Shown here: positions 45,546 to 53,560 of the stretch, piece by piece | Numbering within the stretch: position 1 is the first letter of the stretch | How the letters are laid out: each line of letters begins with the position of its first letter | Source of the DNA: Mycobacterium europaeum | GTDB lineage: Bacteria; Actinomycetota; Actinomycetes; Mycobacteriales; Mycobacteriaceae | Assembly (NCBI RefSeq): GCF_002102155.1 | Contig: NZ_LQOU01000009.1 | Span: 62,001-126,000, forward strand | Length of the DNA stretch: 64,000 nt | Reading direction: 5' to 3' | Program-made: the position numbers and the translations under genes | Notes under the pieces: model-generated | Seen by the model: only the letters and a program-made list of their open reading frames with translations | Told to the model about the DNA's origin: nothing | The model's database searches: none

Positions 45546-46699
45546 CGACGATGGATTACGACCTCGGGGACGATGCCGCGGAGTTGCGCAAACACCTGCG
45601 AGAGTTGGTGGCCAACCACATTCCCGCCGACTTCCTCGGGGCCTGCACCGAGAACCCGCGGGATCTCGCCACCACCGAAACGTTCTGCAAGCTGCTCGCC
45701 GCGGAGGGTCTACTGGCGCTGGCGTGGCCGAAAGAGCATGGGGGCGGCGGCGGTTCGGTGTGGCAGCAGACCGTGCTGCGCGAGGAGATGTGGGCGCAGC
45801 ACGAGCCCCGCGGCCCGCAATACATGGGCATCAACTGGGTGGGCCCGGCACTGATGCGTTACGGAACAGCCGAACAGAAGGCCAAGCACCTGGCGGCCAT
45901 CGCCGCCGGTGACGTGATCTGGTGTCAGGGCTTCTCCGAGCCGGAGGCCGGCACCGACCTCGCCTCGTTACGCACCCGCGCCGTCCGGGACGGGGACGGC
46001 TGGCGCATCACCGGCCAGAAGGTGTGGACGTCGTACGCGCTGATGGCGTCGTGGTGTGTGCTGGCGGCGTGCACCGATCCCGGGGCGCCAAAGCCCAAGC
46101 GGCTCACCCTGTTCCTGATCCCGATGGACCGGCCCGGCTTCACCGTCCGGCCCATCGGATCGATGCTGGGGCCGCACCACCTCAACGAGATGTTCTTGGA
46201 CGGCGTACCGGCGTTTCCCGGCGACGTCCTCGGCGAGGTCGGCGACGGCTGGCGGGTGATGCGCGAAGCGCTGGCGTTCGAGCGCGTCGGCATCGCCCGT
46301 TACGCGCGGTGCGAGTCGCTGCTCGAGCGGATGCGCGCCCAACTCGGCGACGACTGGGACACGCTGCCCGAGTCGCTGCGATCGCGGTGGGTGCGGGCGC
46401 TCGTCGACCTACGGGTGGCCCGGCTGCTGGCCTATCGCGCGGTGTCTCTGCAGGATGATCCGGCGGCGGGCGCGGCGGCCAGCGCGGCCCGCATCGCCAC
46501 CACCACGTGCGACCAGCAGGTCGCCGAACTGCTTTTCGACGTGCTGGGTCCGATCGCACTGGACAGCGGCTCCGGCGCGGCGCTGCACGGGGCGATCGAG
46601 GACCATTGGCGCTATGCCCAAGCGGCCACCGTGGCGTCGGGCACCATCGAAGTACAGAAGATGTTGGTGGCCCGGGACGTGTTGGGAGAACACCGATGA
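45542..46699 (+). CDS. Acyl-CoA dehydrogenase, second alpha-like subunit
   Basis: The 385-aa dehydrogenase shows WCQGFSEPEAGTDLASLRTRAVRDGDGWRITGQKVWTSYA in the beta domain and ends with HWRYAQAATVASGTIEVQKMLVARDVLGEHR. The catalytic and flavin-contact pattern is complete, so it is taken as an alpha subunit. The gene is coupled upstream and downstream by ATGA overlaps. It is followed by a shorter, degenerate paralogue. Confidence 0.87.
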   Translation: MTTMDYDLGDDAAELRKHLRELVANHIPADFLGACTENPRDLATTETFCKLLAAEGLLALAWPKEHGGGGGSVWQQTVLREEMWAQHEPRGPQYMGINWVGPALMRYGTAEQKAKHLAAIAAGDVIWCQGFSEPEAGTDLASLRTRAVRDGDGWRITGQKVWTSYALMASWCVLAACTDPGAPKPKRLTLFLIPMDRPGFTVRPIGSMLGPHHLNEMFLDGVPAFPGDVLGEVGDGWRVMREALAFERVGIARYARCESLLERMRAQLGDDWDTLPESLRSRWVRALVDLRVARLLAYRAVSLQDDPAAGAAASAARIATTTCDQQVAELLFDVLGPIALDSGSGAALHGAIEDHWRYAQAATVASGTIEVQKMLVARDVLGEHR

Positions 46700-47631
46700 A
46701 AACCGATCTACCACAAGACATCAACGACTTCGCCGCGGTCGCGGCCAAGCGATTCGCCCGTCTGGGCGGCCCACAGGCGGCGTTGCGCGCCGAGACCGAC
46801 GACGGCGTCCGGGACGCCGCCCGGACGGCCCTGAGCGAGGTCGGCGCGTTCGACCTCGATGTCCGCTCGGTGCCCGACGACCTGCTGGCCGCAGCCGTGC
46901 TGTGCCGGGCCGCCGGCGCGACCGCGTTGCCTTACCCCCTTGTCGAAGAGTTGTTGGCAGTCGACGGGGCTCGTCTTGTCCTGGTCAACCCCGAGGCGCC
47001 GCGGATCGACCACGGCGACCTGCCCGGTGAATGGATCGCCGCCGACCTGAACGGCACCCGCTACCGCCCGACGCCGGCGAAGCGGACCGCCGCCAAACTC
47101 GGCCCCTTCCTGGTGCCCGCTTCCCTCGGGGAACCCCATGGCACCATTCCGGCGAGTGACGTTAACCTTCATCTCGTGCTGGGATCATGGCGGATTCTGG
47201 GATCGGTGCAGCAGGCGCTGCACATCGTCACCGATCACGTGCGCGCCCGCATTCAGTTCGGTAAACCGCTGGCGGATTTTCAGGCCGTCAGGTTCGCCGT
47301 CGCGGAGGCCGCCGTCGCCGTGCGCGGACTGTACGAATTGGCGAAGTTCACCGTGTGCCGGCCGGAATCGCTGCCCATACAGGTCCATTCGGCGGACGCA
47401 CTCGTTCTTCGGCTCAAGGCATCCGAGACGGCGCGGCAGGTGCTACGCACCGCCCACCAACTGCTCGGCGCCCTGGGTTTCTGCGATGAGTCCGACATCA
47501 GCGTGCTCGATCGGCATACCCAGCCCTTGATCCGCCTGCCGTTGGGCGCCGAGGCGCTCGCGTTGCGCTTGATCCCCGACGTGCGGGACGGCTCGCTGGA
47601 AACGCTGTTCAGCGGGCCGGTATCGGCGTGA
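46696..47631 (+). CDS. Acyl-CoA dehydrogenase-like beta subunit, short
   Basis: Only 311 aa. The N-terminal helical domain and much of the beta domain are reduced; the C-terminal helices, with SVQQALHIVTDHVRARIQFGKPLADFQAVRFAVAEAA, are well kept, while a catalytic EVQR-type end is missing. This is the pattern of non-catalytic beta partners in alpha2beta2 dehydrogenases, here presumably for the 385-aa subunit. It overlaps the next gene in GTGA. Confidence 0.8.
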   Translation: MKTDLPQDINDFAAVAAKRFARLGGPQAALRAETDDGVRDAARTALSEVGAFDLDVRSVPDDLLAAAVLCRAAGATALPYPLVEELLAVDGARLVLVNPEAPRIDHGDLPGEWIAADLNGTRYRPTPAKRTAAKLGPFLVPASLGEPHGTIPASDVNLHLVLGSWRILGSVQQALHIVTDHVRARIQFGKPLADFQAVRFAVAEAAVAVRGLYELAKFTVCRPESLPIQVHSADALVLRLKASETARQVLRTAHQLLGALGFCDESDISVLDRHTQPLIRLPLGAEALALRLIPDVRDGSLETLFSGPVSA

Positions 47632-49124
47632 CCAAACCCGCCGCGGACGAGGTGACGGCCAACCCGTTAGCCGACGGAATCCCGTTCGGCGTCAAACTGC
47701 AAGAACTCGCCGAGCGGCGCCCGGATGACCTCGGGGTCACCGTCGTCGCGCTCGACGGCACCACACAGTCGCTGACCTTCGGTGAACTCGACGCCCTCGC
47801 CAACCAGTGGGGCCGGGCGCTGGCCGCCCACGGCGCCGCGACGGGTTCCCTTGTCGCACTGGCGATCCCCAACTCCGAGCACCTCGTGCTGGCCACGCTG
47901 GGCTGCTGGAAGATCGGTGCCGTACCCGTGCCCATGCACTGGGACCTGCCCGAATGGGAGCGCGACAGGGTGCGCGAGGTGATCAACCCCGCGGTGGTCG
48001 TCGACGAGGCGAGTCGCTGGCGCCTGGAGTCGCAGGCGGCGGCCGAGCCCGCCGACGCCCTGCCCGCGGCCGTCTCCCCCAATGTCAACGGCATCTGCAG
48101 CAGCGGTTCGACCGGCGTGCCGAAGGTGATCCTCAGCCTGGCGCCGTCGCTCTGGACCCCCCAGCACGGCGAGCCGTTCCTGTCGAACTGGACGCCGGTG
48201 GCCCAGCCGCAGACCATCATGGTGCCCGCGCCGATGTACCACACCAACGGCTTCGCCACCTTCTTCTTCCTGCTGGCCGGTGACCATCTGGTCATACTCC
48301 AAAAATTCGACGCAGCATTGGTTTTGGATGTGGTCGAGCGCTTTCGGATCACGAACTTCACCGCCACGCCCACGATGCTGGCGCGTATTGCGGCCCGGCC
48401 GGACGTCCGACAGCGGGACCTGTCCAGCATCGTGTTCATCCTGCAGGGCGCCGCCGTGATGCCCCCGTCGCTCATGCACACCTGGTTCGAGCTGCTGAGC
48501 CCGGAGCAGATCGTGTCGGCATACGGGATGACGGAGAACCTGGGCCTCACCGCCTTGCGGGGCGATGAGTGGCTGGCTCATCCGGGCAGCGTCGGCCGCG
48601 GTTTCCGCGACACCGAGATCCGGATCCTCGACGCCGGAACACACCAGCTGGGCCCCGGTGAGCACGGCGAGATCTATCTGCGCGCACCGATGAGCGCGGG
48701 CTCACGCTATGTCGGGGGTGCGCCGCCGCTGCCGTCGACCGAAGACGGCTTCCGCTCCGCCGGCGACATCGGCTACCTGGACGAGGACGGCTACCTCTAC
48801 ATCGTCGACCGGCGCGTCGACATGATCGTCACCGGCGGCGCGAATGTGTTCCCGGCCGAGGTGGAGTCGGCGTTGGCCGGCCATCCCGGCATCGCCGACG
48901 TCGTCGTCATCGGCCTCGCCGACCCGCAATGGGGACGCCGGGTGCACGCCGTGGTGCAGCTCGCCGACGGCGCGGCGCTCACCGAAGAGCAGGTGATCGA
49001 CTACGCCAAGACCCGGCTCGCCCACTATAAGGCCCCCAAGACCGTCGAGTTCGTCGATGCCATTCCCCGCACCGCGGCAACAAAGGTCAATCGCTCGGCG
49101 ATGATCGAAGCCCGGGGCGGATGA
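47628..49124 (+). CDS. Acyl-CoA synthetase (AMP-forming)
   Basis: The 498-aa ligase has the P-loop CSSGSTGVPKVI, the region PAPMYHTNGFATFFFLLAG, SAYGMTENLG, SAGDIGYLDEDGYLYIVDRRVDMIVTGGANVFPAEVE and the terminal AATKVNRSAMIE with the catalytic Lys. It closes the coupled operon that begins at 43384 and would make the CoA ester that the dehydrogenases oxidise. The start is GTG. Confidence 0.9.
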   Translation: MTKPAADEVTANPLADGIPFGVKLQELAERRPDDLGVTVVALDGTTQSLTFGELDALANQWGRALAAHGAATGSLVALAIPNSEHLVLATLGCWKIGAVPVPMHWDLPEWERDRVREVINPAVVVDEASRWRLESQAAAEPADALPAAVSPNVNGICSSGSTGVPKVILSLAPSLWTPQHGEPFLSNWTPVAQPQTIMVPAPMYHTNGFATFFFLLAGDHLVILQKFDAALVLDVVERFRITNFTATPTMLARIAARPDVRQRDLSSIVFILQGAAVMPPSLMHTWFELLSPEQIVSAYGMTENLGLTALRGDEWLAHPGSVGRGFRDTEIRILDAGTHQLGPGEHGEIYLRAPMSAGSRYVGGAPPLPSTEDGFRSAGDIGYLDEDGYLYIVDRRVDMIVTGGANVFPAEVESALAGHPGIADVVVIGLADPQWGRRVHAVVQLADGAALTEEQVIDYAKTRLAHYKAPKTVEFVDAIPRTAATKVNRSAMIEARGG

Positions 49125-49141
49125 CCCCCTTCCGCTGAAGA

Positions 49142-49156
49142 TACCCCGTTAGGGTA
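49142..49156. promoter_or_regulatory. CsoR/RicR-type palindrome
   Basis: TACCC-CGTTA-GGGTA is a perfect 5-bp palindrome with a 5-nt spacer, of the kind bound by copper-sensing CsoR-family repressors. It lies 17 bp after the ligase stop codon and 153 bp before the LpqS-like gene. Confidence 0.45.
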
Positions 49157-49275
49157 CCGGGAGCGAGCACAATAGCGGGCAAGCAGTTTCCTGCGATTCG
49201 AAAAAGCGTGTTGTACCAAGCTAAATTGCCGAGAGCTCAGGTGCATACTCCTCGGCTGGGCGCAGTCACTGACAT

Positions 49276-49292
49276 ATACCCCCGGGGGGTGA
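49276..49292. promoter_or_regulatory. CsoR/RicR-type palindrome before LpqS-like gene
   Basis: ATACCCCCGGGGGGTGAT is a near-palindrome with the ATACCCC/GGGGTAT core of CsoR-family operators. It ends 17 nt before the ATG at 49309. Confidence 0.6.
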
Positions 49293-49308
49293 TAGCATCG
49301 CCACTGTT

Positions 49309-49725
49309 ATGCGTACGCAGACCTCCCGCACCAACCAGTGGCTGCGCTACACCACCGCAGTCGTGGCCCTGTTCTGGGCGCTGGGTGTCGCGGCGGGATG
49401 CCACCTGCCGGCCGCGAGCGCGACGGCTACCGGGACGCGGTCCCTCCCGGCGGCCGCCGCCGGGCCGCGAGCGCCCACGCTTGCGCACCCGGCGCCGATG
49501 GGCGGCTCATGCTCGCCGCTGGACCAGACCTGCAAACATGTGGCACAGGCGTGCTCGACAATCCATTTGGTGGCACTGGCCCTGGTCGTCTCGGCATTGG
49601 TCTTGGCCGGTTCACTGGCTTCACCGGTGGTCCCGGCGCCGCGGGGGCCGCCTCGACCTGACGGCTCCGTCTTTCACCGCTCGGGTCGAAATATCTTGAC
49701 CCGCTTCTGCATCGCTCGTATCTGA
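49309..49725 (+). CDS. LpqS-like exported/membrane protein, probable copper response
   Basis: The 138-aa protein has an N-terminal hydrophobic segment ending in GVAAGC31 (lipoprotein-like), a Cys-containing middle (SCSPLDQTCKHVAQACS), a second hydrophobic segment and the C terminus ARGPPRPDG...ILTRFCIAR. That C terminus closely resembles the tail of M. tuberculosis LpqS (Rv0847), a copper-inducible member of the RicR regulon. With a CsoR-type palindrome just upstream, a role in copper response is likely. Confidence 0.7.
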   Translation: MRTQTSRTNQWLRYTTAVVALFWALGVAAGCHLPAASATATGTRSLPAAAAGPRAPTLAHPAPMGGSCSPLDQTCKHVAQACSTIHLVALALVVSALVLAGSLASPVVPAPRGPPRPDGSVFHRSGRNILTRFCIARI

Positions 49726-49907
49726 TCGGTCAGCGCCGAGCCGTCGTGGGTTCCCCCGTCGGCCGGTCGCCGCCGTCCTTACTCTCGCCGCGCGCAGATT
49801 CGCGGGGCGCTCCGATCCAGAAACGAGAGATCCATGAATTCTGTTCTGTCCAAATGCCCGAAGCAGTTTCGCTACGCCCATGCCGACAACCGGCGGGAGG
49901 CGCGCTC

Positions 49908-51023
49908 ATGACGGCGCGCGCGGACCAGCCGGGCGCGCTGGTGATCGGGGCCGGGGTGAGCGGGTGGACCACCGCGCTGGTGTTGGCCCGACGAGGCTGG
50001 CGCGTCGTCGTCATCGCCGACCGGTTCGGCGTCGACACGGTGTCGACGGTGGCCGGAGCCTTGTGGGAATGGCCGCCATCGGTGTGCGGCCGCCATCACG
50101 ATGAGGCCGTGTTGGGCCGTTCCGCCGAGTGGGCGAGGTACTCCTACATTCGCTTCGCCCGGCTCGCCGCGGACCCGCGCACCGGCGTCAGCCTGCGCCC
50201 GGCGGTCTTCTACTTCTCTCGTCCGGTCGACGAGGACCCGGCTGAGCTGACGAAGATGACCGAGGTCGGACGCTTCGTTCCCGGGTTCGTGCACGACCCC
50301 GAATTGATTGCCGCCTACGGCGTCAGCCCGCGCGCCGGGGTGGTGGACGCCTATTCGTACCTGGCACCCACCATCGATACCGACTGGTATATGGCCTGGC
50401 TGGCCGGCCAGGCCGAGGCCGCGGGCGTCACCGTCGGTCGGCGCGCCATTCGGGGGCGGCTCGCCGAGCGGGAAGACGAACTGCTGGCCGAGTACGGTGC
50501 CGAGCTGATCGTCAACTGCTCGGGGCTGGGAGCGCGCGAACTGGCCGGCGACACCAGCATGGTTTCCCACCGTGGCGCGCTGCTGCGGGTGATCAACGAC
50601 GGCAGCCGCATGGCCCGCGTGACCGCCGCCCACGCAGTGGCCAACGATACGAGGACCGACGACCAAGACATGGTCTTCATCGTTCCCCGCGGGGCCAACC
50701 GGCTATTGCTCGGCGGCCTGGTCGAACCCGGTGAGTACAACACCGACCTTCGGCTGGATAGTTATGCGCCGCTGCAGCAGATGCTCGAACGCTGCAGGGA
50801 ATTCCTACCGATTCTGCGCGAAGCCCGACTGGACGCCGCCGACCCGGTGCGGGTGGGGCTGCGGCCCTTCCGCGAAGGCGGCGTGCGGCTGCAGATCGAA
50901 CCCGGCACCCGGATCGTGCACAACTACGGACACGGCGGCGCGGGCGTCACCCTGTCGTGGGGCTGCGCGGACGAGATCGCCCGGCTCGCAGAGACCCTGC
51001 TCGCCCAGCAGGGCGTCGCCTGA
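49908..51023 (+). CDS. D-amino-acid oxidase-like flavoprotein
   Basis: The 371-aa protein has an N-terminal FAD-binding GAGVSGWTTALVLARRGW, the DAO-type sequence GALWEWPPSVCG near residue 52, RPAVFYFSR, IVNCSGLGARELAGD, and the C-terminal HNYGHGGAGVTLSWGCADEIA, the DAO family signature loop. It would oxidise D-amino acids or related amines to oxo acids. The start at 49908 has GGGAGG upstream. Its place between an LpqS-like and a DUF4396 gene is unexplained. Confidence 0.85.
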   Translation: MTARADQPGALVIGAGVSGWTTALVLARRGWRVVVIADRFGVDTVSTVAGALWEWPPSVCGRHHDEAVLGRSAEWARYSYIRFARLAADPRTGVSLRPAVFYFSRPVDEDPAELTKMTEVGRFVPGFVHDPELIAAYGVSPRAGVVDAYSYLAPTIDTDWYMAWLAGQAEAAGVTVGRRAIRGRLAEREDELLAEYGAELIVNCSGLGARELAGDTSMVSHRGALLRVINDGSRMARVTAAHAVANDTRTDDQDMVFIVPRGANRLLLGGLVEPGEYNTDLRLDSYAPLQQMLERCREFLPILREARLDAADPVRVGLRPFREGGVRLQIEPGTRIVHNYGHGGAGVTLSWGCADEIARLAETLLAQQGVA

Positions 51024-51106
51024 ACCGGCATGACCACGACGCAGATCGAGTTCACCCGCATTCCAACGGGATTCAGACTCCCACCGACACAGGAAGGACC
51101 AACATC

Positions 51107-51844
51107 ATGATGTCTATGCCCGCACCCGAGTGGGTGACGCTTCTAGCCTGGATCGTGACGGGCCTCGGCGCGCTCCTGGCCGCTGCCATGCTCGCGGATA
51201 TCTACGTGGGTGGTTATCGGCAGCCGCTGCGTGCCATGGAGGCAGTCTGGCCGATCACCGCCATCTACGCCGGTCCGCTGGCGTGGTGGGCCTACTACCG
51301 CTGGGCCCGGCCGGCCACCCGACACTGGCAGCAACAACACGGTTGCCCGCCCTCGCTCGGGCTGCCGGCCACGGCGGCCGTGCAGACCATTCCGGGCGGG
51401 GCCGTCTCATTCGTCGGCCACATGATCGCCATGCCGTTGGTGATGTGGACCGGTATGACGATCGCCGGTCAGGGCGTGTGGCCGATGATGTTGCTGATCG
51501 CGGCTTTTGCGCTGCCGCTGCTGATCGCATTCGAGTATCACTCGCTGTCGGTGACCGACCGGAGCCGGTCGGCGGGGCAGCGCTTGTGGGCGGCCTCGCG
51601 CATCTCGGTTCTCGCGATCGTCGCGTTCGACGTGGGCATGGGAGCCTCCATGCTGCTCGTCGCATTCGTGTTGGGTTACTCCCCCGCCTCCATGGCGTTC
51701 TGGCTTGTCATGTGGGCCGGGATGTGGCTCGGCTTTGCCACCGCATACCCGATGGTGTGGTGGTTGCTACCCAAAGAGGGCACCGGGTCGGCGGAAAGCG
51801 CGCCGATCGCCCAACGTCCACGGGCGAAGGCGGCACAACAGTAG
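51107..51844 (+). CDS. DUF4396 multi-spanning membrane protein
   Basis: The 245-aa protein has about six to seven hydrophobic helices and resembles DUF4396: PEWVTLLAWIVTGLGALLAAAMLADIY, the block AVWPITAIYAGPLAWWAYYRW, and the end GFATAYPMVWWLLPKEG. The function of DUF4396 is unknown. The start follows AGGAAGGACC; two ATGs are adjacent. A remnant of another family member lies at 63400. Confidence 0.78.
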   Translation: MMSMPAPEWVTLLAWIVTGLGALLAAAMLADIYVGGYRQPLRAMEAVWPITAIYAGPLAWWAYYRWARPATRHWQQQHGCPPSLGLPATAAVQTIPGGAVSFVGHMIAMPLVMWTGMTIAGQGVWPMMLLIAAFALPLLIAFEYHSLSVTDRSRSAGQRLWAASRISVLAIVAFDVGMGASMLLVAFVLGYSPASMAFWLVMWAGMWLGFATAYPMVWWLLPKEGTGSAESAPIAQRPRAKAAQQ

Positions 51845-51880
51845 GCGGTGAGGCCAGGCCCGGGGCTGCGCGCGCAGCCG

Positions 51881-52354
51881 TCACCCGACCGGAGCGATTC
51901 CCGAACTCGAGACGGTGAAGCCGCTCCCCGAGGCCACCGTGCACGTCACCCCACCGCTCTCCGACCGGCACGTGAACGGGCCGGCTCCCCGCGTCTGGCC
52001 ATAACCGAGGATCGGGGTCCCCTCCGCCGGATTGGCCAGGCAGCTTTCGCCCGTGCAGCGGGAGAGGGTTCCAGCGGTGTCCATGCTTACCGAAGCCGGC
52101 GGCGCCAGGGTGAAGCAGAATGTCTCGTCGGGGATGCCGCGACGCTGATAGTTGATCTCGCAGCTGATGTTGCGTGACGGGGACAGGAAGGCCACGTAGT
52201 TGTCCTGGTCCGCGGCGGCCGGCGGGGCGAACGGGATGGCCGCGGCGCCGCCCAGGACGGTTGCCGCGACGGTCAGCGCGTATCTCAGCACCTGCCAACC
52301 GTGCCATAGCCGGCGCGCACGACGGACCGGTTTGGTGCTATCGGATCGGTTCAT
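51881..52354 (-). CDS. Exported DUF6636-like protein
   Basis: The 157-aa protein has an N-terminal signal-like helix preceded by basic residues (RRARRLWHGWQVLRYALTVAATVLGGAAAIPFAPPAAA) and a mature part with six cysteines, beginning DNYVAFLSPSRNISCEINYQ. This is the pattern of the small secreted DUF6636 proteins common in mycobacteria. Role unknown. It is the last gene of the minus-strand block and overlaps the end of the TauD-like gene by 17 bp, so it may be cotranscribed although its function looks unrelated. Confidence 0.7.
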   Translation of the reverse strand: MNRSDSTKPVRRARRLWHGWQVLRYALTVAATVLGGAAAIPFAPPAAADQDNYVAFLSPSRNISCEINYQRRGIPDETFCFTLAPPASVSMDTAGTLSRCTGESCLANPAEGTPILGYGQTRGAGPFTCRSESGGVTCTVASGSGFTVSSSGIAPVG

Positions 52355-53183
52355 CGCCGAGCACGGTCGTGCGCAGCATCTCCCGCTGTGAGGTGGGATC
52401 GTATGGGGCCGCGCGGTGGAGCACCCCGCGGTTGTCCCAGATGACGGTGTCCCCCACCGCCCAGTGGTGGCTGTACACCTTGTCCGCTCCGGTGGCCCGC
52501 GCGAGTAACGCCTCGAGCAGCGTTCGGCCCTCCTCGAGATCCATGCCCACCACGTAGTCGGCCGAAGCGCCCAGCACCAGCGACTTGCGGCCGCTGCGGT
52601 GCGTCCACACCAACGGGTGCTCGTGCGTGCGCCGGGATCGCCAGCGGGCCAGCTGTTCTGGCGTGGGGTCTGGGTGGACGCGCCGCTGCGAGGCTTCCAG
52701 GGAGTGCACGACGCGGAGCGCCCCGAAGCGGTCCTTCTCCTCGGCGGTCAGTTCGTCGTAGGCGGCATAGGAGTTGGCGAATTCCGTTTCGCCGCCCCAT
52801 TCGGCGACCTGCACGGCCGACAGGACGGTGGCCTTCTGCGGGCACTCGTCGCCGAGCGGCGTGCAGCCATCGATGTGCCAGTCGAACGTGGCCTTCAAGA
52901 TCTCCGCCGAGGAGTTCTTGGCCGGGTTCAGCGAGATGGGATAAATGCCGGCGACCGGGTGATGGCCGTCGGCGGAATGGTCGACCTCACCCAGTAGACG
53001 ACAGAAATCGACCTGGATGTCTGGGTCGAGGTGCAGACCGCGGAGGACCAGAACTCCGTTGTCCTCCAACGCATCCAGGATCGCCTGACCGACCGGGTCG
53101 CCGGAGGCCAGCCGGGCCGGATCGAGGCCGGTGACTTCCGCGCCGACGGACGCGGTGAGCTTGTTGATGGTGAGCAGACCCAT
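52338..53183 (-). CDS. TauD/TfdA-family Fe(II)/2-oxoglutarate dioxygenase
   Basis: The 281-aa protein has the metal triad H103-x-D105 (DWHIDG) and distal H256 (LHRAAPYD), with R267 or R271 for 2-oxoglutarate. The remaining sequence (SQRRVHPDP, HPLVWTHRSGRKSLVLG) is as in TauD, TfdA and related hydroxylases. It would oxidise a sulphonate, ether or other side chain. Encoded 37 bp after the small Rieske-associated protein, in the same operon. Substrate unknown. Confidence 0.88.
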   Translation of the reverse strand: MGLLTINKLTASVGAEVTGLDPARLASGDPVGQAILDALEDNGVLVLRGLHLDPDIQVDFCRLLGEVDHSADGHHPVAGIYPISLNPAKNSSAEILKATFDWHIDGCTPLGDECPQKATVLSAVQVAEWGGETEFANSYAAYDELTAEEKDRFGALRVVHSLEASQRRVHPDPTPEQLARWRSRRTHEHPLVWTHRSGRKSLVLGASADYVVGMDLEEGRTLLEALLARATGADKVYSHHWAVGDTVIWDNRGVLHRAAPYDPTSQREMLRTTVLGDEPIR

Positions 53184-53220
53184 GGTCTGTCCTTTCTGGC
53201 CATGATGTTGGAGGCCGCCG

Positions 53221-53556
53221 TCAGGGCACCGGCTCGACGGTGCGGATCATGACCGCGTCGGCGGCGCTGACGGGCGCGGGTTGATGCATGATCTCCACGG
53301 CCATTGCCACCATGATCAACGAATAGATCATGCGCAGCAGGTTCAGCGCGTCGTCGGGCACGTTGTCCAGTGGGAACTTGTCGCAGTATTCGATGGCCTC
53401 TTCGAGGCGCGGGAAGAACGCGTCGTAGAACTCGTGCATCTCGGGCATCGTGCTGGTGATCCTGGCGTTCCAGCGTTCGGTTTCGGTAGCCAGGCACCAC
53501 CGTGGGGCGAACTTCTCGAGTTCGCTGAATGCGCTGGACAGCATGGCATCTGGCAT
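53221..53556 (-). CDS. Small Rieske-associated protein (copy 1)
   Basis: A 111-aa protein with no recognised domain and no signal peptide. It is predicted largely helical. Conserved blocks shared with the paralogue at 57706 are WCL, STMxEMxxFYDA, PRxEEAxxYCDKFxLDxxPDDxLNL, YSxIMV and the C-terminal EPVP. It starts 4 bp after the stop of a Rieske oxygenase gene. Possible roles are a partner or stabilising subunit of the alpha-only oxygenase. It is a candidate for an undescribed accessory protein. Confidence 0.7.
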   Translation of the reverse strand: MPDAMLSSAFSELEKFAPRWCLATETERWNARITSTMPEMHEFYDAFFPRLEEAIEYCDKFPLDNVPDDALNLLRMIYSLIMVAMAVEIMHQPAPVSAADAVMIRTVEPVP

Positions 53557-53560
53557 GCGA

